This document shows positions 63,561 through 64,000 of a DNA stretch of 64,000 nt, in pieces. The DNA lies in NCBI GenBank assembly GCA_905182995.1, contig CAJJDP010000069.1, forward strand, positions 1 to 64,000, given 5' to 3'. The position numbers and the translations under genes are program-made. How positions within the stretch are numbered: the stretch's first letter is position 1; each line of letters opens with the position of its first letter. Under the pieces are notes generated by a model. It did no database searches. It saw only the letters and a program-made list of their open reading frames with translations, and was not told the origin of the DNA. This stretch comes from Paramecium octaurelia. Its lineage: Eukaryota; Ciliophora; Oligohymenophorea; Peniculida; Parameciidae.

Positions 63561-64000
63561 TCAAAATGCTTTTTATATAATTGAATTGACGATTCCTATG
63601 ACGGCAAAGACTCCTCCTACAATGGCCAGTAATTAAACAATAAAATGATAGACAGACTTCTTTTAAATTGAATAGACCATATTGACGGGACTGATTTGAT
63701 ATTTAAAATAGATTGAATCGATTTCTGTAAAGGATCTTGTCATTTGTGCCTCATTGATGGAGTATTTATAGAGAGTTTGATAGTTTCGTTCTTTGTCATC
63801 GTAAAATCTCACAGGCAAGGCATTGATATAGTATTCGTAATCTTGTTTTTCTCCTTCAGGAGCTATTTTGGCAATTGAATTCCAGGAGGACTAGAATTTC
63901 TGAAGAGATTTAGGGTATTTCTTCATTTTGAAGGAGGAGGAATTGTCTCCAAATCTTAATTCGTAGATTGTGTGATCCAATTTGAGTTTTCTGTAGGTTG
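63561..64000 (-). CDS. ERGIC/Erv41-Erv46-type cargo receptor (5' end beyond window)
   Basis: The 3' part of a minus-strand gene: about 145 residues, TGA at 63561-63563, no intron in this part. The C-terminal pattern matches the Erv46/ERGIC-3 family: YEYYINALPVRFYDD, then EIDSIYFKYQISPVNMVYS, HFIVQLLAIVGGVFAVIGIV (the second membrane helix) and a short tail QKAF. These proteins cycle between ER and Golgi in COPII/COPI vesicles. The N-terminal membrane helix and lumenal domain lie outside the window. The end is 65 bases from the convergent kinase gene. Confidence 0.82.

Overview
The window is the end of a ciliate macronuclear scaffold, almost certainly Paramecium. It opens with nine perfect CCCAAA repeats, so a chromosome end is at base 1. 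The genes read through only if TAA and TAG mean glutamine and TGA is the sole stop. They are interrupted by very short GT-AG introns (mostly 21-30 bases). Genes are tightly packed and the sequence is AT-rich. The telomere is pure T3G3 with no T2G4. As recalled, this is typical of P. caudatum rather than the mixed arrays of P. tetraurelia, so P. caudatum or a relative is the best guess.

Assembly warning: three single N bases (2267, 13937, 17073) each sit between two identical copies of about 1.43-1.47 kb (835-2266 = 2268-3699; 12493-13936 = 13938-15381; 15603-17072 = 17074-18543). These look like unmerged contig overlaps, not real duplications. Removing one copy restores a giant gene to one intact reading frame.

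Region 1 (1 to about 14.7 kb) is subtelomeric and gene-poor. It holds one intact secreted beta/gamma-crystallin-like gene (4852-5629) and several decayed gene pieces.

Region 2 (14.76-26.04 kb) is one giant gene for a cysteine-rich surface protein of about 3,080 residues. It has many furin/EGF-like repeats, a REJ-like stretch, a GPS-like motif and C-terminal membrane spans, an arrangement like a polycystin ectodomain.

Region 3 (26.7-35.9 kb) is a run of six minus-strand genes: a coiled-coil ciliary protein, two tandem scramblase-like proteins, a CRAL-TRIO (Sec14-like) protein, a Cache-domain membrane sensor and striatin.

Region 4 (36-64 kb) is dense and mixed-strand. It holds two ciliate proteins of unknown role, a Qc-like SNARE, a membrane PAS/histidine-kinase-like protein with two pseudo-receiver domains, a two-HMG-box plus chromodomain protein, a large polytopic membrane protein, a LITAF-domain protein, a coiled-coil protein, a MORN/IQ protein, a kinesin-8, a CFAP97-like protein, a Gfo/Idh/MocA oxidoreductase, a kinase fused to a propeller-like C-terminus, a cyclin-fold-like protein, a CAMK-like kinase with an N-terminal PH-like region, and the 3' part of an ERGIC/Erv46-type cargo receptor.

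There is no operon logic, as expected for a ciliate. Recurrent themes are cilia and cytoskeleton (TPH coiled coil, kinesin-8, CFAP97, MORN, striatin) and membranes and trafficking (scramblases, SNARE, LITAF, CRAL-TRIO, Erv46). Gene models were built by hand. For every model given with a residue count, exon lengths sum to a multiple of three after intron removal.
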